Source of the DNA: Dryomyza anilis
Taxonomy: Eukaryota; Arthropoda; Insecta; Diptera; Dryomyzidae
DNA: 64,000 bases
Assembly: GCA_951804985.1 (NCBI GenBank)
Contig: OX638132.1
Coordinates: 101,980,026 to 102,044,025, forward strand
Direction: 5' to 3'
The notes beneath the pieces were generated by a model. It saw only the letters and a program-made list of their open reading frames with translations. It was not told where the DNA came from and did not search any database. Below are positions 61,203 to 64,000 of the stretch, piece after piece. Positions within the stretch are counted from its first letter, which is position 1. Every line of letters begins with the position of its first letter. A program made the translations under genes and the position numbers.

Positions 61203-62214
61203 TATCGTCAAAGGGGCGAATGTGCAATTTTTAGCATTTGCGTTTTTTTACATTTTTGAATGTAGTTTTTCCTCAAGTATACTGTGCTAAAATCGCTTGT
61301 CGTTTTGTTGGATATTTCGAGCCACAAAAGTCAAAACCAATAGGGCGAATTTGAAAAATTGAAAATCTTGTCATGCCAAAAGGGCGAATCTTTCCTTTTT
61401 CGCCATAACTATTTATTGGTACGAGATAAAATAGTAGTGTAAAGACATTTATTGTTTGTTTTTAAAGCACCTATCGATCTGCATCATTATTTAAATTTGC
61501 CAAAAAAAATATTTTGCCAAACATTTTTTCCTGCCAATAACAAATGGCAAATTAATGTTTGACAAAATATTTTTAATTAATGATGCAGATCGATAGGTGC
61601 TTTAAAAACAAACAATAAATGCCTTTACACCACTATTTTATCTCGTACCAATAAATAGTTATGGCGAAAAAGGAAAGATTCGCCCTATTGGCATGACAAG
61701 ATTTTAAATTTTTTCAATTTCGTTTTTTTGCTATAATTTTTTATTCGTACAAGATAAAATGGTAGTTTAAATTAATTGTCTGTTTTTAAAGCACCTATCG
61801 ATTGGCATCATTATTTAAATTTGCCAAAAAAATTTCCTGCAAATAACAAATGGCAAATTAATGTTTGGAAAAATATAATGATGCCAATAGATAGGTGCTT
61901 TAAAAACAAACAATTAATTCCTTTACATCACTATTTTATTTTGAGCGAATAAAAAGTTATAGCATAAAAAACAAAAATATTTGCGTTTTGGTCAGGATAT
62001 AGCCTCACAAAATTCATATTTATAATTCAGTAAGTTGTCCAAATCCTAAGATATTTTATATACGTTATAATAATTCATGAATAAACCAAAATAACAAAAA
62101 AAATTAAAAAAAAACTTAATTTTTCTTATTTTTAAAGCACTTCAAACTTTAAAATTTGATTTCTCAACATTTTTAAAAATGCACATTCGCCCCTTTGGCA
62201 TGACAGAGACGATA
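61203..62214. mobile_element. Hairpin-module foldback element, family F, copy 3 (both ends)
   Basis: The fullest copy: left end ATATCGTCAAAGGGGCGAAT, right end its inverse with a GGCATGACAGA insertion. Inside are two successive hairpin modules (GCACCTATCGATCTGCATCA with its inverse, then GCACCTATCGATTGGCATCA with its inverse). The modules are separated by the TTGTCATGCCAAAAGGGCG phrase and its inverse. No protein-coding capacity. Confidence 0.75.
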
Positions 62215-63072
62215 TGTTCTTCTTCATTGATATCTATAAATAACCAAAGTCATCAGTATTTTATACGTTTCAAATGGATTTCTGAAATTTATTTTTTATT
62301 ATATATTTACTCTCTATTTTCCACTTCCTAAAAGTTCTTCTTTTTTTTACTCATTCAAACTGTTTTCTATCACATCGACCGCTTCTACAGCACCTTCCAT
62401 AAATACTTAGCTCAATTATGTCTTTTCAAGCAAATGCTCGTCATCTCCATTATCCTTTCGTTCTTTTTGTAGCACACTTCTGCAAATAATCTGTTTATTT
62501 ACAGTTTCATAAAATTCTGCAATTTTCATTTTCTGCGCATCCGTAGTGCCTGCATGTTTTCCATTTTTTCCATTTATACGCGACTCTATTTCAGTGAAAC
62601 CCCATCTTAAGCACGACTGACATGTACTCAGTACACATAACAATTTCTTGTAGTTATTCAACGGTCCGATTTTATATCATTTTTATGACGCTATTAAATG
62701 TTTTTTTTTATATATTATTTATATATTTTTTTTATTTTTTTATTATTTATATTTTTTAGGTTCATCTTCATTTTTTATGCTTTTAAAGCAGGTGCCCAAA
62801 TAGCATTTATAGCTTGTCGTGTGCTACTCAGCATTATGTCGCAAATTTACGAACCAGCATTTAATGCGTTTCTTTTTATTTTTCTTTTCAACTTTTTCTA
62901 TTTTGTTTGCGATTAAAGAATCTTGAGCATTGCGCATTTCTTTTATTTTATGCAGAGTTTTATATTTCCTACATTAGTCTATGCTATTTCTAGATTGAAT
63001 TCAGAGAGAGAGAATGACAGATGGCAGTCAAAGTTGTAAAATTTTAATTAGAAAAGATAGAATTTAATTTAT

Positions 63073-63178
63073 GGCCGTTTTCACCATCTTTGGTCAAGCA
63101 CTAACTGCCAATTTAACTAAGAGTTACCCATAGAATTAATGGAATTTTAACACTTAATTGGATATTTTGAAAACGGCC
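63073..63178. mobile_element. MITE with GGCCGTTTTCA ends, copy 1
   Basis: Element of 106 bases with inverted tips GGCCGTTTTCA and flanking TAT on both sides (63070-63072, 63179-63181). It is close in sequence and length to 63306-63413. A 3-bp duplication and GGSC-type tips suggest PIF/Harbinger, by inference only. Confidence 0.8.
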
Positions 63179-63305
63179 TATGGCATGGTAAAATGTAATA
63201 CAGATTGAAGTAATTTTAAAGTTACATTAAAAAAAAATAATTCCTTGCTAACACCTCATATATTAAGAAGTATTGGAAATTTCTCATTTTAAATAACAAC
63301 TTTCA

Positions 63306-63413
63306 GGGCCGTTTTCATCATCTTCGGTTAAGCACTAACTGCCACTTTAACTCACAGTTACCAATAGAATACATAGAATTGAAACACTTAACTGGACATT
63401 GTCAAAATGGCTC
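63306..63413. mobile_element. MITE with GGGCCGTTTTCA ends, copy 2
   Basis: Element of 108 bases, same orientation and internal sequence (AAGCACTAACTGCCA, AACTxxxAGTTACC) as copy 1, flanked by TCA (63303-63305, 63414-63416). The right tip is mutated to GAGCCATTTTGAC when read inward. Confidence 0.8.
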
Positions 63414-64000
63414 TCAGAATGAAAACTGTTTCTCTTTGAATTTAAACTAATCGAAATGCAATGACTCTCTTTGAAAGCAGATTTGATAATTTCATTTTCC
63501 CATTTCTGTATTAAATTTTAACCTTTTTGAAATCAGTCCTTTCCTGAGTTAATTTGACATATTAAATTCTATAGTACCGTTCGTTACTGTGTTATATTTT
63601 TTAATTATACACAGTAACGGAATATTTCAAATCAAATTTGTATAAATCAATTTCTAGACTAAGTTTATTGAAATATAACTCTTTCGAAACCTTTTTCCAT
63701 ATTGAATATGTCAAGTCACTTTGTGACAACTGACACCATGTTTCGGTCACTTTTCTTTTTCTCTGCTACCCCAGTGGGAATGGCAAATATATTTTTTTTA
63801 TAAATGACAATTTTAAGTATTCAACTTATCTTACAGACAAAATATAGTTGATGTCAGGCATTGAAGATTCAATTATATACATTATTGTCACAATTTAATT
63901 TCATCAATGATACATTTGAAATCACAATATAGTGATAATGGCGCCTAGTCAAAGACAATTTAAAGTAAACTTTAAAATTATAAACGATTTTTTGACAAAT

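Larger units (their letters stand above)
58283..64000 (+). other. Start of the Dop1R1 intron after TM3
   Basis: The donor GTGAGT at 58283 opens an intron with no matching TM4 exon in the window. Besides the SINE, family F, non-LTR and MITE entries, the stretches 58290-59340, 62215-63070 and 63420-64000 are AT-rich with no recognised feature. Confidence 0.7.

Overview
This window is non-coding-rich eukaryotic DNA from an insect, most likely a higher (schizophoran) fly. The only host gene I can support is three internal coding exons of the D1-like dopamine receptor Dop1R1 on the + strand: 48403-48508, 48911-49090 and 58153-58282. They have canonical GT/AG junctions and encode the end of the extracellular N-terminus, TM1, TM2 and TM3 up to the DRY motif and the start of intracellular loop 2. 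The initiator exon and everything after TM3 are missing, so the gene runs off the right edge and its first coding exon lies to the left, probably outside the window. The fly assignment rests on the Dop1R1 residues, on two DD41D (rosa-type) mariner relatives as described in tephritid flies, and on mini-me/DINE-like repeats with GTCT tracts. The species is not determined.

The rest is strongly AT-rich intronic or upstream DNA packed with mobile-element remains and tandem arrays. From left to right: a mini-me/DINE-like copy (1.7-2.4 kb, minus orientation); a 1.35-kb foldback palindrome (3.46-4.82 kb); a TTTTA/TTTTG tract (7.25-8.04 kb); a second mini-me-like copy in the opposite orientation (8.84-9.49 kb); a decayed DD41D mariner (9.75-10.65 kb); three members of a Helitron-like family with A-rich interiors (10.67, 15.07 and 37.86 kb); a tRNA-derived SINE (15.74-16.02 kb); a second decayed mariner with a TA target duplication (17.42-18.66 kb); 15-bp minisatellites (15.4 and 19.7-21.2 kb); a foldback with tandem-repeat arms (26.44-27.43 kb); a diverged 375-bp direct duplication (28.6-29.3 kb); a 1.5-kb array of an 11-bp unit (30.66-32.16 kb); and six copies of a GC-rich imperfect palindrome, GTGACGGGCGTTAC (36.4-37.4 kb).

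Around the receptor exons the repeats become very regular. One 19-bp unit forms three kilobase-scale arrays (22.5, 41.4 and 55.0 kb, the last inverted). One 9-bp unit forms two arrays in opposite orientation (44.1-45.0 and 47.2-48.3 kb); the second ends about 130 bp before a receptor exon. The intron between TM2 and TM3 (49.1-58.2 kb) also holds two short mariner-derived MITEs that share an internal inversion, a foldback element, and a degenerate GAGACAATTCTTC repeat. After the TM3 exon come two hairpin-module foldback elements, a 3' fragment of a non-LTR retrotransposon, and two 107-bp MITEs with 3-bp target duplications.

Nearly all long open frames in the window are low-complexity readings of tandem repeats and are not annotated as genes. 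I see no rRNA, intact tRNA, CRISPR array or bacterial-type operon. I did not find a convincing new gene system. The most unusual features are the paired inverted 9-bp arrays next to a receptor exon, the same 19-bp minisatellite at three loci, the repeated GTGACGGGCGTTAC palindrome, and the shared-rearrangement mariner MITEs.
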